DNA from: Pectinophora gossypiella
Taxonomy: Eukaryota; Arthropoda; Insecta; Lepidoptera; Gelechiidae
Assembly: GCF_024362695.1 (NCBI RefSeq)
Contig: NC_065407.1
Span: 4,588,001-4,652,000, forward strand
DNA: 64,000 bases
Direction of reading: 5' to 3'
The position numbers were made by a program, and so were the translations under genes. How positions within the stretch are numbered: the stretch's first letter is position 1; each line of letters starts with the position of its first letter. Shown here piece by piece: positions 32,151 through 42,669 of the stretch. Under the pieces are notes generated by a model. That model saw only the letters and a list, made by a program, of their open reading frames with translations. It did not search any database and was not told where the DNA came from.

Positions 32151-32654
32151 GTACTTTCAAATAGCTACTCAACAGGCTCCCCCATAAACAGTAGTCGAGC
32201 ACGTAAGCTAGGACACGGGTTCAGTGAAGACGTATTCAAGTGACTCTAGACTGCAGCAGTCCATTAGACGCAGACTCCCCGGTCGGAATTAATTCCTTAG
32301 TTGCTCGATTTGATTGTTAGCGCACTGGTTTTGTGGTATTGATTGCGTGTGTTAGGAGGTTGAAGTATCGTGCTCTCAGAATTCATATCGAGGCTGTGTT
32401 GGGCTTTAGTTCCCTTTACAACTCAATATTAGCAACTAAACGCGGCGCACTCCATGTCGTCACAGAAAGGCAACTTTACGTAAGCACCAAAAGGCCATTT
32501 CGAGATAAACCCGTTTAAAGTTTTATTTTTTTAAATCATAACTTTTTACCCATTTTACCAATTTAGATGACGTCAATGTAAGATTAAATTGTTTCATTTT
32601 CTATGTCTAGCGATGGATATCTTTGGACTGCTATTTGTATTAAAATTGCTAATT
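32151..32654. other. Unassigned stretch
   Basis: No supported gene. Moderately GC-rich for the region; an unrecognised repeat is possible. Confidence 0.35.
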
Positions 32655-32760
32655 CTATAAATTTTATGCCTGACGATTACCCGTCCCTTTTCTTTTCAGC
32701 GGATAAAAAAAGGACAGGTGTGACTTAAAATTAGATGGTGTGTATTGTAATCAGCACCAG
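32655..32760. mobile_element. MITE, one end (GGTGCTGATTCC family)
   Basis: TGACGATTACCCGTCCCTTT, CAGCGGATAAAAAAAGGACA, TAAAATTAGATGGTGTGTAT then AATCAGCACCAG match the right end of the family; the left half is absent. Confidence 0.6.
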
Positions 32761-33010
32761 TGACCCTGTTATCTTATTGTTAAGTTAGAATATTCAAGGC
32801 TTTTAACCTCTGTACCAAAAATAACAAGATATCTAATGACATAAACATTATATACGTACATATTTATATACTTAAGCTTATTTACTATCGGGGTAAGGAG
32901 AGATTGTTCTATTGGCCTCCATCCTGATACCTTGATTTGATACCTTTCTCTACATTCATTAGTCGTTTCGTGTAGGTACGAGTATTCGTGTAGGTATAAT
33001 ATACTTGACG

Positions 33011-33093
33011 ACTTATGAACTAGAGATACATACTTACATAATAATGTACACAATTATCATAATTATGTAAGCGTGTATCCCTAGTTTATAAGT
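33011..33093. repeat. Long hairpin (36-base arms, 11-base loop)
   Basis: Arms at 33011-33046 and 33058-33093 pair with about four mismatches. The left arm starts ACTTATGAACTAGAGATACA; the right arm ends TATCCCTAGTTTATAAGT. The shape fits either a tiny MITE or a small-RNA precursor. Confidence 0.6.
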
Positions 33094-33567
33094 ATTGTGT
33101 ATCTTATTAGGGATTCGGATAAGTCATAGACAAGGGTACACCGTAAGTATAGTATCTACACAACGGTTCAAACCTGGTAAAACATCAATTCAAAGCATGT
33201 TAATAGTACAATAAGTATCATCGATTACACCAGCGGATACCGACAGGCAAATGGTAAATAATTGCATTCGCCAAGTGAATCGAGACTTCAATTAAATCGA
33301 AACACTTTTAGACATCGATTCAATTGCAGCGATTCAGTGCGATGCTCGTAATCGAATTAAAATTGGATTTTGCTGTGAGGAGGCTATTCTGTACGGTATG
33401 GTTTTCTTTGACGTCGCAATATTGTTTAATTTTATCATACGAACCAGATTTTATATCTCAAAAGGTCTCTTTTAAAAGCTTTACGTAGATACTTACTGAA
33501 ATAGCACTATTACGAACGCGTTTAATAAGTAAGGGCCCTCTCTTCTTATCGTGTCGATAGAAAACTA

Positions 33568-33790
33568 AATAGTATCGGTCCAAAACTTGGCAACAAGTAT
33601 GGCGCTATTTGCAGTGCTCATCAGATCCTCCTGCGTGCAGGTGTTCGGGCACGCAGGACACGATGTAAGATGTTCCATCGTCCGTGGAACAGTGTCCGAG
33701 CCATCCGAGAAACCCCACCTGAACAAATTGTCTTTACTCGGCCCGTTCCTGCCAAATCCTGCATCTTTCCTTAGAGTGGTCATCATCATG
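33568..33790 (-). pseudogene. LINE ORF2 C-terminal fragment
   Basis: The - strand frame reads DTVPRTMEHLTSCPACPNTC, then TQEDLMSTANSAILVAKFW and DTI. The pattern ..TMEHL..CP.C...C...DL..A...A...A.FW is the zinc-binding C-terminus of Jockey/R1-group LINEs. The 3' flank reads CGACACGATAAGAAGAG, close to the ACACGATAGAAGAAG tail of the tRNA-SINE at 9428, so this LINE may have mobilised that SINE. Confidence 0.65.
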
Positions 33791-33852
33791 TAGAGGCGAC
33801 ACACACTTAGCGAAACTTTTGCGGCTTTTCAGCCTTCACTTAAATCAATCAA

Positions 33853-34400
33853 TCAATCAATAATACTTTATTGCACAACAACATATATAAAGGACATAAA
33901 CATACGAATAAAACATAAGCACAATAGGCGGCCTTATTGCTAAACAGCAATTTCTGCCAGGCAACCTTAGGGTGAAAGAAGATTATTCATTGGAGCACGG
34001 GCTGGTGCAATAAACATATAATGATACATAACAAAAAAAATATATATGAATTATAAATAATATATACTTATCTAAAGAAATAATATAAAAAATACAATAT
34101 ATATATATATATATATATAAACATACACACATATATACACGCATACATAAACATACATACAAATAGCCTATACAATATAATACATATAAGGAGAAAAAGA
34201 AAACCACTTCCAAGTTATGCCTGCAGGAAAAGCGCCTTCACTCTCGCCCTGAAACAGTCCAGAGAAGGAGCCCTCCTGACAGACTCAGGCAGAGAGTTCC
34301 ACAACCACACCACACAATCACTTCACAGGATAATAGCTGTGGAGTGGATTCCGTGTGCCGTCCATCATTTTGACCTTCTTTACCGAGCTTGCTACGGTCC
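33853..34400 (-). pseudogene. CR1/Jockey-like LINE 3' end: ORF C-terminus and 3'UTR
   Basis: The - strand frame ending at 34215 reads LWNSLPESVRRAPSLDCF and RARVKALFLQA before TAA. LWNSLP..VR.APSL..F..RVKA is a well-known C-terminus of CR1/L2-like LINE RT proteins. The 3'UTR continues to 33853 with AAGGTTGCCTGGCAGAAATT, GCTGTTTAGCAATAAGGCCG, CAATAAAGTATT and a TTGATTGATTGA tail. An AT microsatellite lies at 34098-34119. Confidence 0.7.
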
Positions 34401-34600
34401 TGCGAACCTCTGGAGGCGCTATTCCGATTAGTATACAGCATTTATATCGGGGTTGGCTTCAGGCACCCAGTAATAATCCGGCAGGTTTCATTTAATGCTT
34501 TATCCACCAACTTAGCACCCTCAGGTCCTCAGGTCTCTTCGTTTGATCGATCACATAAGTATATTAACTCACACCTATTTCACGAGTAAGCAGCGACTTT

Positions 34601-34665
34601 GGAATTCCATTTGCTTCGATCCTGATCCTGACACACTTCTCTTGCTTCTACCACATTCATCGTAG
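34601..34665 (-). pseudogene. Small LINE C-terminal fragment
   Basis: On the - strand: GAATGTGGTAGAAGCAAGAG, AAGTGTGTCAGGATCAGGAT and CGAAGCAAATGGAATTCC. It corresponds to the VVEAREVCQD..SKWN end seen at 31985. Confidence 0.55.
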
Positions 34666-35211
34666 ATCATAATAAACCTTGCCAACAAATGCTACGCTAT
34701 ATTGACAAGGTAGGGCTTAAAGGTGAACAGTAGCATAAGCCGGCGATCATTATTAAATCTTATAGGTGGTGGCGGTGGTGCAGCGCATGCAATAAGGCTT
34801 GCACAGACCCCAGCTTAAAAAAAATGGATGTCATTCGAATCATGTCAAAACATGTCCGTATTTTCCCATCCCAGATAACACTGAACCTTAGGTATATATG
34901 TGTGTATATGCCTTTATTAATAACGGTACGAAAGTTTATTCGGGCTGATAATTTCCCACAGTCCAGAATAGTACGATTGGCAATTTGTTTACTGTTTTAT
35001 ACCGATATCGAACGCGGAATAATTGCTTTCTCCATTTCTAATTGCAGGCAAATAGTTTTGAATTGATTGGTTTGCAGTCGGTTCGTAGGATATGTTTGTA
35101 CCAATAAAAATAATTCTGCTTTACACTACTACTTATTTTACTTCCTTATTATCCCATGAAAATCGTGTCGTAAAAGTTTTGTGCTGGAGTAGGAGTTAAC
35201 ATTAAATGCGT
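34666..35211. other. Unassigned stretch
   Basis: No supported gene or recognised element. Confidence 0.35.
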
Positions 35212-35778
35212 TCTTCTTCTATCGTATGGGTTGTGAAGTGGATTACCAACCTCAGCAACCCTGCTGTCAGAGTTATTATTGAGCCGCCATCAAAGTCCCC
35301 TGACCTGACTCATGTAACGATTACGTACTTACATCAGGGGAGTTAAAATGGCCACATCGAAGCAATTCATGTAATAAAGCAATATTGCAATTTGACATTT
35401 GCGCATATGAAAGTAAGTGCGCAATGCAAACACATCGAAGCAATTCATCTAATAAAGCAATATTGCAGTTTGACATTTGCGCATATGAAAGTAAGTGCGC
35501 AATGCAAACACATCGAAGCAATTCATCTAATAAAGCAATATTGCAATTTGACATTTGCGCATATGAAAGTAAGCGCGCAATGCAAACAAATGTCAAATAG
35601 CAATATTGCTTTCTTAGATGAATTGCTTCGATGTGGCCAATTTAATACCCCAGTAAGTAGTAATCGGGACCAACGGCTTCACGTGCCTTCCGAAGCACGG
35701 GTTATGTTACTTTTGGACAATCAGGTGATCAGCCTGTAATGTCTTTACCAAACTAGGGATCACAAAGTGATTTTTGCG
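35212..35778 (-). mobile_element. tRNA-type SINE interrupted by an expanded MITE
   Basis: The SINE 3' half (35212-35336: GAAGAAG tail, TGACAGCAGGGTTGCTGAGG on the - strand) and its middle (35652-35778: GGGACCAACGGCTTCACGTG, CTGATCACCTGATTGTCC complement) are contiguous in other copies. A MITE occupies 35337-35651. The tRNA head is missing. Confidence 0.7.
35337..35651. mobile_element. MITE (GGGG..TTAAAATGGCCACATCG) with three 78-bp tandem units
   Basis: Terminal repeats match the 156-bp copy at 8474-8629, but the left part is repeated. ACATCGAAGCAATTCAT recurs at 35354, 35432 and 35510 (period 78), each followed by TAATAAAGCAATATTGCA, TTTGACATTTGCGCATATGA and AAGTAAGTGCGCAATGCAAA. Because 78 is divisible by 3, reading frames repeat with a 26-residue period on both strands; these are not proteins. 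Confidence 0.85.
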
Positions 35779-35834
35779 TTTAATTGCGTTTTATTCTGGG
35801 AATGTCTTAAAAATCCACTCCTCTTCAATTTGCG

Positions 35835-35915
35835 ATTCCTCTCTCGTATGGGTTTTAAGATTAATGACCGATCTCATCAACCCTGGTGCCAGGGGTTCAT
35901 AACCGAGCCGGTTTT
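35835..35915 (-). mobile_element. SINE 3' fragment
   Basis: GATCTCATCAACCCTGGTGC and CAGGGGTTCATAACCGAGCC follow TCGTATGGGTTTTAAGATTA, the 3' part of the tRNA-SINE in reverse orientation. Confidence 0.5.
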
Positions 35916-36007
35916 GGCTACCAACTTAAAAAAAAATCACTAACTAATTCAGTGCTTATGAACCGTTTTTTTGTATGTGAAAGGTTAATAAAACTTTCAC
36001 AAACATA

Positions 36008-36232
36008 CAGGGTGTTAGTGACATCGTAACGAATACTAAGGGGGATGATTCAGACCATGATTCTGAGTTAATATCAAATGGAATTTTCCGTCGCAACATT
36101 CATGATTTTTTTAGATTTTCTAAATAATTTTCAAATTCATATTTTAGCGATGGAAAATTCCACTTGATATTAACTCAGAATCATTGTCTGAATCATCCCT
36201 CAATTTCGTTATGATGTCACTAACACTCTGTG
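36008..36232. mobile_element. MITE, family AGGGTGTTAGTGACATCG, intact copy
   Basis: It starts CAGGGTGTTAGTGACATCGT and ends ATGATGTCACTAACACTCTG. Inner parts GATGATTCAGACCATGATTC and CAGAATCATTGTCTGAATCA pair. This is the best intact reference for the interrupted copy at 22921-25746. Confidence 0.75.
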
Positions 36233-36279
36233 TTTACATTATGATAACTGATTAGTGTGTTTTAACTTATTGTACTCAG

Positions 36280-36574
36280 GAATTTTGTAGCAAGTAGACG
36301 TTTGGTTGTTTGGCCAAGTATAGCGCTCTCTGATCTACAATAAGTCACTCAAAAAAAGTTTGTTAGCTGTCTGTAACGGGGATGGTAACTGTACGATTAA
36401 ATTATCACGTGTCTGCTTCGCCCGCCCGTGCGCACATTTTAAATTCAATTATTTTTTCCAATTTGCGATTGCTGCTGCCCGGCGAGTCTCGCGGATTTCC
36501 CCAATAAAGGCCCAGGATTGATTTGTTACTGCTGAACCAGATAATGAGCAATGAGGATAAAACGTATCACTACA
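36280..36574. repeat. Retroposon fragment, then unassigned sequence
   Basis: TTTGGCCAAGTATAGCGCTC, TGATCTACAATAAGTCACTC and AAAAAAAG at 36310-36358 match the end of the 10379 repeat. The remainder to 36574 is unrecognised. Confidence 0.4.
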
Positions 36575-36827
36575 TAGTATAAAACAAAGTCACTTTTTCT
36601 GTCCCTATATCCCTATGTACGCTTAAATCTTTAAAACCACGCAACGGATTTTGATGCGGTTTCTTTTATTAATAGATAGTGTGATTCAAGAAGAAGGTTT
36701 ATATGTAAATAACATCCATTAAATAGTGGAGAACTATTGTTATTGTTAAGGTTTTTAATGTGATGTCGTGAATAATTTCATTTTTTCCTCAGTATTGCAC
36801 TCGAGCGAAGCCGGGGCGGGTCGCTAA
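36575..36827 (+). mobile_element. Probable Helitron-like non-autonomous element
   Basis: AGTATAAAACAAAGTCACTT and CCCTATATCCCTATGTACGC, with AACGGATTTTGATGCGGTTT, lead to GAGCGAAGCCGGGGCGGGTC then GCTAA. This end resembles lepidopteran Helitrons that finish GGGTCGCTAGT; here the final G is A. The 5' boundary is approximate. Confidence 0.45.
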
Positions 36828-37329
36828 TAAAACTACATTTTTTACTGTGCTGGATTGTATAACGCGTTCAGTTGCTTCCCTTCTCGGGTATTTTGCGGGA
36901 TCAGCATACTTCACTTTCAATAAAAATAGGACGTCGTTAATCGAGGGAAGAAACTGACCGATTACCACCGAGCGATTTTAATAGACACGTGTTGGGAATA
37001 CTTTCTACTGAGTGATAAATAATGATTTACTACATACTCAGGAAAACAGCTAACATGTTTTGCAACAAAAATAAAAAAAAATTGTTTAAGACAGTGTCGC
37101 AGCGTTAGACTTCGTCCCGATTCTGACACTTTTGCTATTCCTTTTTGCAGAACGAATTACCTAAAGCACCGTTTTATAGTTAGAACTTGTAGCAAATATA
37201 ATGATAAATACAATAGCATTGACATATTTCATCTTAAGCACAATAAATTTGTATCTGCCCTCAAAACGTTGGAACAGATGTAGCATCAACTTTTCTTTCT
37301 ATTTTTGTATTGCTTGCTTACTTAATTTA
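36828..37329. other. Unassigned stretch
   Basis: No supported gene. Confidence 0.35.
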
Positions 37330-37475
37330 TTTATTGCTTCTGTCTACTTCTCAGTGATGCATGTATTAGTTATAAGTGGAGACTTCATTGGCTAATGTAC
37401 AAACTATTTGCATTTTTTAAATTGTTATTTAAGCTGTTTGTTCCCGATTTGAAATAAATAAAATAAATAAATAAA
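37330..37475 (+). repeat. LINE-like 3'UTR with (AAATA)n tail
   Basis: TGTACAAACTATTTGCATTT, TAAATTGTTATTTAAGCTGT, TTGTTCCCGATTTG and then AAATAAATAAAATAAATAAA look like a retroposed 3' end with a polyadenylation-like tail. The source LINE is not identified. Confidence 0.45.
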
Positions 37476-37539
37476 CAAAGTTTGATCTGAGTTACTTAAA
37501 TTTGGCTTAGAGCAGCCAAGTATGGATGAAGAGGAGTAG

Positions 37540-37757
37540 CATAGAATAAGGAATAATATTACATTATAGAGCGGCAACTCTCCGCTCCCCACAAGCGGCT
37601 GAGTTAGGCTAACCTCACCCCCTCGGTCTTGCTTTAGTCTTCAATCGTATGGACGGGCGTCAGATGTCACAAACAAAGATGCGCGTATAGTATAACGTCA
37701 ATGTATAGTGTCTGTGGCAAACGAGGTGTTTTGCATGAAGTGTCCGGGGTGTGATAA
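37540..37757 (+). repeat. Dispersed repeat, family CATAGAA.AAGGAATAATA
   Basis: CATAGAATAAGGAATAATAT, AGCGGCAACTCTCCGCTCCC, CAAGCGGCTGAGTTAGG, GGGCGTCAGATGTCAC and GTTTTGCATGAAGTGTCCGG in the order of the other copies. Confidence 0.65.
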
Positions 37758-39151
37758 TAGGTAGTACGGATTGTTGTTATCAGTTTGTATGGTACTTTCT
37801 TCCTTCACCTTACTATGTTTTCAGTTTCTATAAAGAATGTAGGCAAATCTTTTGTGATACAGCGTCTTCTGAAAATTTGGCTCGTTATTAGTTTCGGTAC
37901 TGAGATGGAACACAGGTCACAATGCTTGAAGCTGGAATTATGGTTAGTTTAGTGTCAGTATTTGTAAAATTATCTTTCCATTTGTCCCGCCATATGTTAA
38001 ATGCAGTTTGAGGCAAACCAACATGAAAAATACGTTTTTAATTAATCACAAAATCGGTAACGCAGCTTTAGACTTGGCTAGCATTTATCCACGTCAATAG
38101 CCTTATTTTGGTAAACAAAAAATTGCACCGGATCAAGCACATTTTTGTTTTTTGTTTACGAGGTAATCTTTATACACGAACCCCGTCGAGCAAAACCGTA
38201 TAAAATCGAGGCAAGAGATCAAAACGTGAAACGGAACACTAGGTACCTACAGCAAAAAATCCGATAAACTATTCCACTTCCAATTTTCTAGCTGCGGCGG
38301 ATTAAATTTTAAAAATATCCTACCCACGTAAAAACTTCTCCTGCCACCTAGTAACCTGGTAACTCTTCCTGCCAATCAATTTGATCTACTCAAACAAAAC
38401 CCATAGCCTTTTCCAACATTTTTGTAACCGATTCCAATAACGGGCTGGTTCGTCGAATCGTTCTTTGTTTACATATCTCGAATAGACAGCCCGTTCATAC
38501 GAGAGAACCCAGACAATGGAAATGTACGAACAAACGGACACGTATAAAATTTTATTTATTGAGCAATTCCAAAAGAATTTTCGTCGAAAATTCTTATGAA
38601 ATAGAGCTTCGCCTCTGAGACGTTTTTTGGCACTGAGCGGCTTTTATAACACACTACTTCGTAAACGTATTTTAAAACATGTTGGATGTTCGAAAAGTCA
38701 ATAACTAACCTTTTGATGTACGAGACCTCCACGAGTCTCGAGTGGTTTTTACAAATGCCTTGCAACATCAAATGACATTTATAATACTAATAATAACTTT
38801 TTATTTTAATAAATATTTATTTATATTAATACAATTTACAATTTAATTAATACTATATTATAGTTGACGTAAAAGTAATAAAATGGAGTACATTACTATG
38901 TAGGCATAAATATTAATCCTTGTTTATAAACTCAGTGCGTCACACTGCAAGCAAAGCTCCGCCCAATGAATATACCAAACATATACAATCTCGTTTCTGC
39001 ACCCTTTTAAAACTAGATTGTGCGGAGGTTGGTGATAGCGCGGACTGGCACGAAACAAGCACGGCGGGTTCCAAATTCAAACGCGCTCAGTGCAGCCGCG
39101 GGCTCGCCCTGTCAACATTGTCAGACAATTGTCAACTGTTACGGTGTCAAA
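37758..39151 (+). other. Upstream region and 5'UTR of the forkhead gene
   Basis: No coding sequence is supported. It must hold the promoter and 5'UTR of the gene beginning at 39152. No clear TATA box was found at a fixed distance, and the start site cannot be placed. An open frame runs through 39020-39151 in phase with exon 1, but the peptide it adds has no family pattern and the ATG at 39152 has the better context (CAAAATG). Confidence 0.45.
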
Positions 39152-39441
39152 ATGTCCGCAGCCAAAACAGACAGGTCCAAATGGAGGCGTCGAAAAACAT
39201 CCAAATCTCCAGACGACGACAACGACTGTGCCAGCCTCGCGTGGCTGCTCAACTTTCGGCTAGACGAAATCGTGAACGTGAAAGTACCAGATGACGAGCC
39301 TGTAGTGAAGGAACTCAAGCCGTCTATACCTGATACTCCGCCGGCTCCGCGGAAACCACCGTACACTTACCCTGAACTGATAGAACGAGCATTAAGGGAA
39401 AAAGGAGAGCTGACAGTCTCTGCTATTTACCAGTGGATATC
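39152..39441 (+). CDS. Forkhead transcription factor, exon 1
   Basis: First coding exon of a nuclear DNA-binding protein. It encodes MSAAKTDRSKWRRRKTSK (basic, possible nuclear localisation), an acidic/hydrophobic stretch DCASLAWLLNFRLDEIVNV, a Pro-rich linker, and the first half of a winged-helix domain from residue 68: RKPPYTYPELIERALREKGE then LTVSAIYQWIS. KPPYTY..LI is the forkhead signature. The start ATG is preceded by CAAA, the favoured insect context. The exon ends at ATATC before GTAAGT, leaving two bases of a Ser codon that exon 2 completes. I could not place the subfamily; the ERWKNSVRHNLSINPHFRKG pattern recalls a small insect-type Fox protein, but that is memory only. Confidence 0.85.
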
Positions 39442-41229
39442 GTAAGTATCTGCGCATCATATTGAAATAAGTAGATAATAGATTGGATCTCGGTGGCTGT
39501 GGTCGCTATGGCCATGATTCATTGTTTAGGATTATCAGTTTTGAATGTGTGCCAAAATTGGTCGGTTTTGAAATCTAATGAATTGCGCGGTTTAATTCTT
39601 TCGACTCTGCAGCGTTAGGTAACGTTTTATACGTTGATGTTGTTATTTATTAGTATTATTGGTATTAGTTGGCACAAAATAAGATGTAGTAGAACACATA
39701 AGCTGCCGGGTTTGAGGGAAATGATGTTAAAAGGTTGTTCCTACACTTAGGTATGCTACAAATGGGATTTCTTTTTACACTCTTTCATTCCTCTTTTATA
39801 TTTTACCACGTAGCCTGCTTTTAAGGCGTTTATACCAAATATTTCCAATTCACGAAATAACGAATAAATCTCAGTTTTTTGCAATTCAGTGTTCGGTTGA
39901 AAAGAGATTTTATTTGAAAAACTGTTCCGATGGCTTGGAACGAAACCGCAAGCAATCTCCATTAATATTGATGAAAATGAAAACAATTCATCAAATTAAT
40001 TCAGCAACCCAATATTATAGCGTTCTTCAATCAATCAATTTGGAAATACATTCAGATATAACGAAGTCTGACCAAGCACAAGTAGTGGTATATTCAATAC
40101 TAATATTAAATTATGCGTACAAAGAGGGTAATGCTTAATATTACTTGAGTGTCATTTGTAAGTCGGGGCTGGCTCATTGTTCGAGTTGTGTTCCATTTCC
40201 TACCTTGTAATCGTGCATTCAGTATTGGGAATGTTTTATCCGCCGAGCAATTTACATTATTGACTTCAATTTCAATTTTCAGTTCATATATTTACATTAA
40301 TTTGTAGCGTATATGCAATGGCAACAGTAATTTCTCAATATTTATTTTATGTATATTATTTCTTTTGTACGTATTTGGCACAGGAATATATTATTATAAT
40401 GAATGTAAAAGTTTTAATTATAATTTAACCTTATCTTATACTTCATAAATATTGCTATTGCCACCACCACCGATATTAGTCTATTAGCTTAATACTTCTA
40501 TCTAATATTAAATACAGGTGTAAAAGCATCCAGCCAGAACAAAGGTACTCTGGTATTTCACATCAATAGAAATGGATGTATCCTTTTATTGAAAATGTAA
40601 AATGTACGGCCTTTTAAAATGTAAAAATATATTTTGTTCAGCAACGGTGCAAAGGCTAGCGGGTAACAATATCCTTCTTTGATATATCAAAAGAGAAAAT
40701 ACGATTGTGTTTGAAAGTTAAATTTTCTTTCACATTTGAAATCCATTTTGTTTCCTAGAAAGAAGTTCTTCGAAATAATTTTATTACCTATTTCGAAATA
40801 AAATTATTTCATTTTTCAGTCTTGCTGGACTGATGAGAAAAACAAATGTAGAATGTGCTTAGCTGCTTCTCATCCGGGTGGAGTTGGTTACCAGTCACGC
40901 AACGTACACCATTACTGCTGGTGACTTGTGACGCGGATACCATCGCGGATGTGCCGTCACCGGGAATGTTCCCAAAGTGCGAAAGTTCCTATTGTGTCAT
41001 TAACACAGGCTGCTTTTCTTTTTGAAATTGTTCTTGTACCCTGATTTCATCCGCCCAAAGGTTAGGTAATCAAGATTATTTTGGATAACTTTTGCGCCAT
41101 TTTACTGCCAGGAACGTTCCCAAAGTGAGAATATACAAATCACAGGATTAAGGCCCTAAGAATGGAGCATATCTGTGTTACGTTCCCACCATTTTCTATG
41201 AGTTTATCCTAAAGCAATGGTCTAACTAA

Positions 41230-41350
41230 AGATGTCTTCATCATCATCAATTTAAGAGCCACGCTCTTGTCGGTGTAGCATTTTCCATTCCAGTCTATCA
41301 AAGGCCAATTCCTTGACTTCCCTATAAGACACGACGTCAACGTCGTCGTC
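41230..41350 (-). pseudogene. RTE-like LINE 3' end
   Basis: The - strand frame reads DVDVVSYREVKELAFDRLEW then KMLHRQERGS and stop, followed by the GCTCTTAAATTGATGATGAT tail. This is the C-terminus that follows GRGRPRR in RTE-like elements, here in frame to its natural stop. Confidence 0.7.
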
Positions 41351-41569
41351 GAAAGATGTCTTACTTATAAAAAATAAACGGTGAACAGTCTGTTTAAGTA
41401 TTTGGCAGTCAAGCAAAGTTGAACTCATTGGTTGGATAATTGCATTCAATTTTGTTTTGGTTATCAAGCCCTTAAACACGTAAACAGCTTGTTTGTTTTT
41501 TGTTGTTAAGGCGGGAAAATTATAACTTGGCGTCTTTTAAAGCCCAATGCAAAGTTGGATATTGGTGCT

Positions 41570-41942
41570 GATTCCTGTAAACACCATCTAATTTTATTTT
41601 AAGTTATACCTGTCATTTTCTTATCCAAAAAGGAAAGGGACAGATAATCGACAGTCATCAAGTTTATGGAACACACGTCAATTTCAAGCAGGAATTTTAA
41701 AAACCCTCCCAAATGTATATATTGGCGAATAACCCGACAGAATTAAGTTGACAGCACACACCAAACGGGTTACATAATAGCGAGATGTCTATTTTACCCG
41801 CCTGGGTTATTCATTCGTTTTAAAAAATTAACCTGTTGTCAATCACCCGTCTCTTTTATTTTCGACGGATAAGAAAATGACAGGTATAAATTAAAATAAA
41901 ATTAGGAGGTGGCTGCAGGAATCGGGGCCATTGTTGTGAATG
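41570..41942. mobile_element. MITE, GGTGCTGATTCC family, full length
   Basis: Left TTGGTGCTGATTCCTGTAAA, CACCATCTAATTTTATTTTA, CCTGTCATTTTCTTATCC; right ATCACCCGTCTCTTTTATTT, TCGACGGATAAGAAAATGAC, TAAATTAAAATAAAATTAGG and CAGGAATCGGGGCCATTG. About 370 bp, with an unrelated-looking core holding GCGAATAACCCGACAGAATT. It is the best reference copy of this family here. Confidence 0.75.
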
Positions 41943-42284
41943 CAATCCAAGGCATGTACTTAAACGAAAAAAATAAAAGTGCCTTTACCTTAGTCACCTA
42001 ATAAAGAACAGAAAGCGGAAAGATTACATTTGTAATAAAGATTACATCGGTAATCGCCTGTAATCACGATGTGATATCGTTCAGCGTATCGTTGTTAAAC
42101 CATCGTCATTTAGTGAGCAGCCAACCATGCATAGGGGGCGATATGAATTCATTATCGCAGTGGCAGGGTTTTATTAAATTCATTTCTGCTGAATTAGTTT
42201 AACACCTGTGTGAACAGATGGATTTGCACTATGGTAGGTAGAGTATTTGACAGATTTTTTGTACTACTTATATCATTTGTGTTC

Positions 42285-42665
42285 TATTTTAACACACCCG
42301 GACATTTCGTACAAACAACCTCGTTTTACACAGACATTACACACTGGCATTATCATACACGCGTATCTGTGTGTGTGACGTCTGACGCCATACGATTCAA
42401 GTCTAAAGTATGTTCGAGAGCCGTAAGGCTGCGTTTCCATTGACGCGGAGCTGTGCGGAGATGAGCGGAGATGTGCAGGAATCGACCAATCACCGTGAGG
42501 GAGTGACAGAGCGTCTTCGTTTTTCACTCTCTCGAACGCTGTGATTGGTCAAATCCGCAGATCTCCGCTCTTCTCCGCCCATCTCCGCGTCAGTGGAAAC
42601 CCGGCTTAAACCTAGTTCAGACCCTGGTGGGGAGCGGAGAGTTGCCATTCTATGCGTAGTATTAT
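42285..42665 (-). repeat. Dispersed repeat (CATAGAA family) interrupted by a MITE
   Basis: On the - strand: CATAGAATTAAGAATAATAC, GCATAGAATGGCAACTCTCC, GCTCCCCACCAGGGTCTGAA, then after an insert at 42424-42609 the body continues to CGTCAGACGTCACACACACA and GTTTGTACGAAATGTCCGGG. The other copies lack the insert. Confidence 0.7.
42424..42609. mobile_element. MITE with AAGGCTGCGTTTCCATTGACGC ends
   Basis: TAAGGCTGCGTTTCCATTGA, CGCGGAG on the left pairs with CTCCGCGTCAGTGGAAACCC, GGCTTA on the right. The inner parts repeat GCGGAGAT motifs and their complements (ATCTCCGC), so the whole element folds back. TA or TAA is the likely target duplication. Confidence 0.7.
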
Positions 42666-42669
42666 TCTT

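Noticed and set aside
35321..35739. Repeating 26-residue peptide frames on both strands; also a CRISPR-like spacing
   Set aside because: They arise from a 78-bp tandem triplication in a MITE; 78 is divisible by 3. The repeats are contiguous, without spacers.
39020..39151. An N-terminal extension of the forkhead protein
   Set aside because: The frame is open but the added peptide has no family pattern, and the ATG at 39152 has the best initiation context. An upstream start cannot be excluded.
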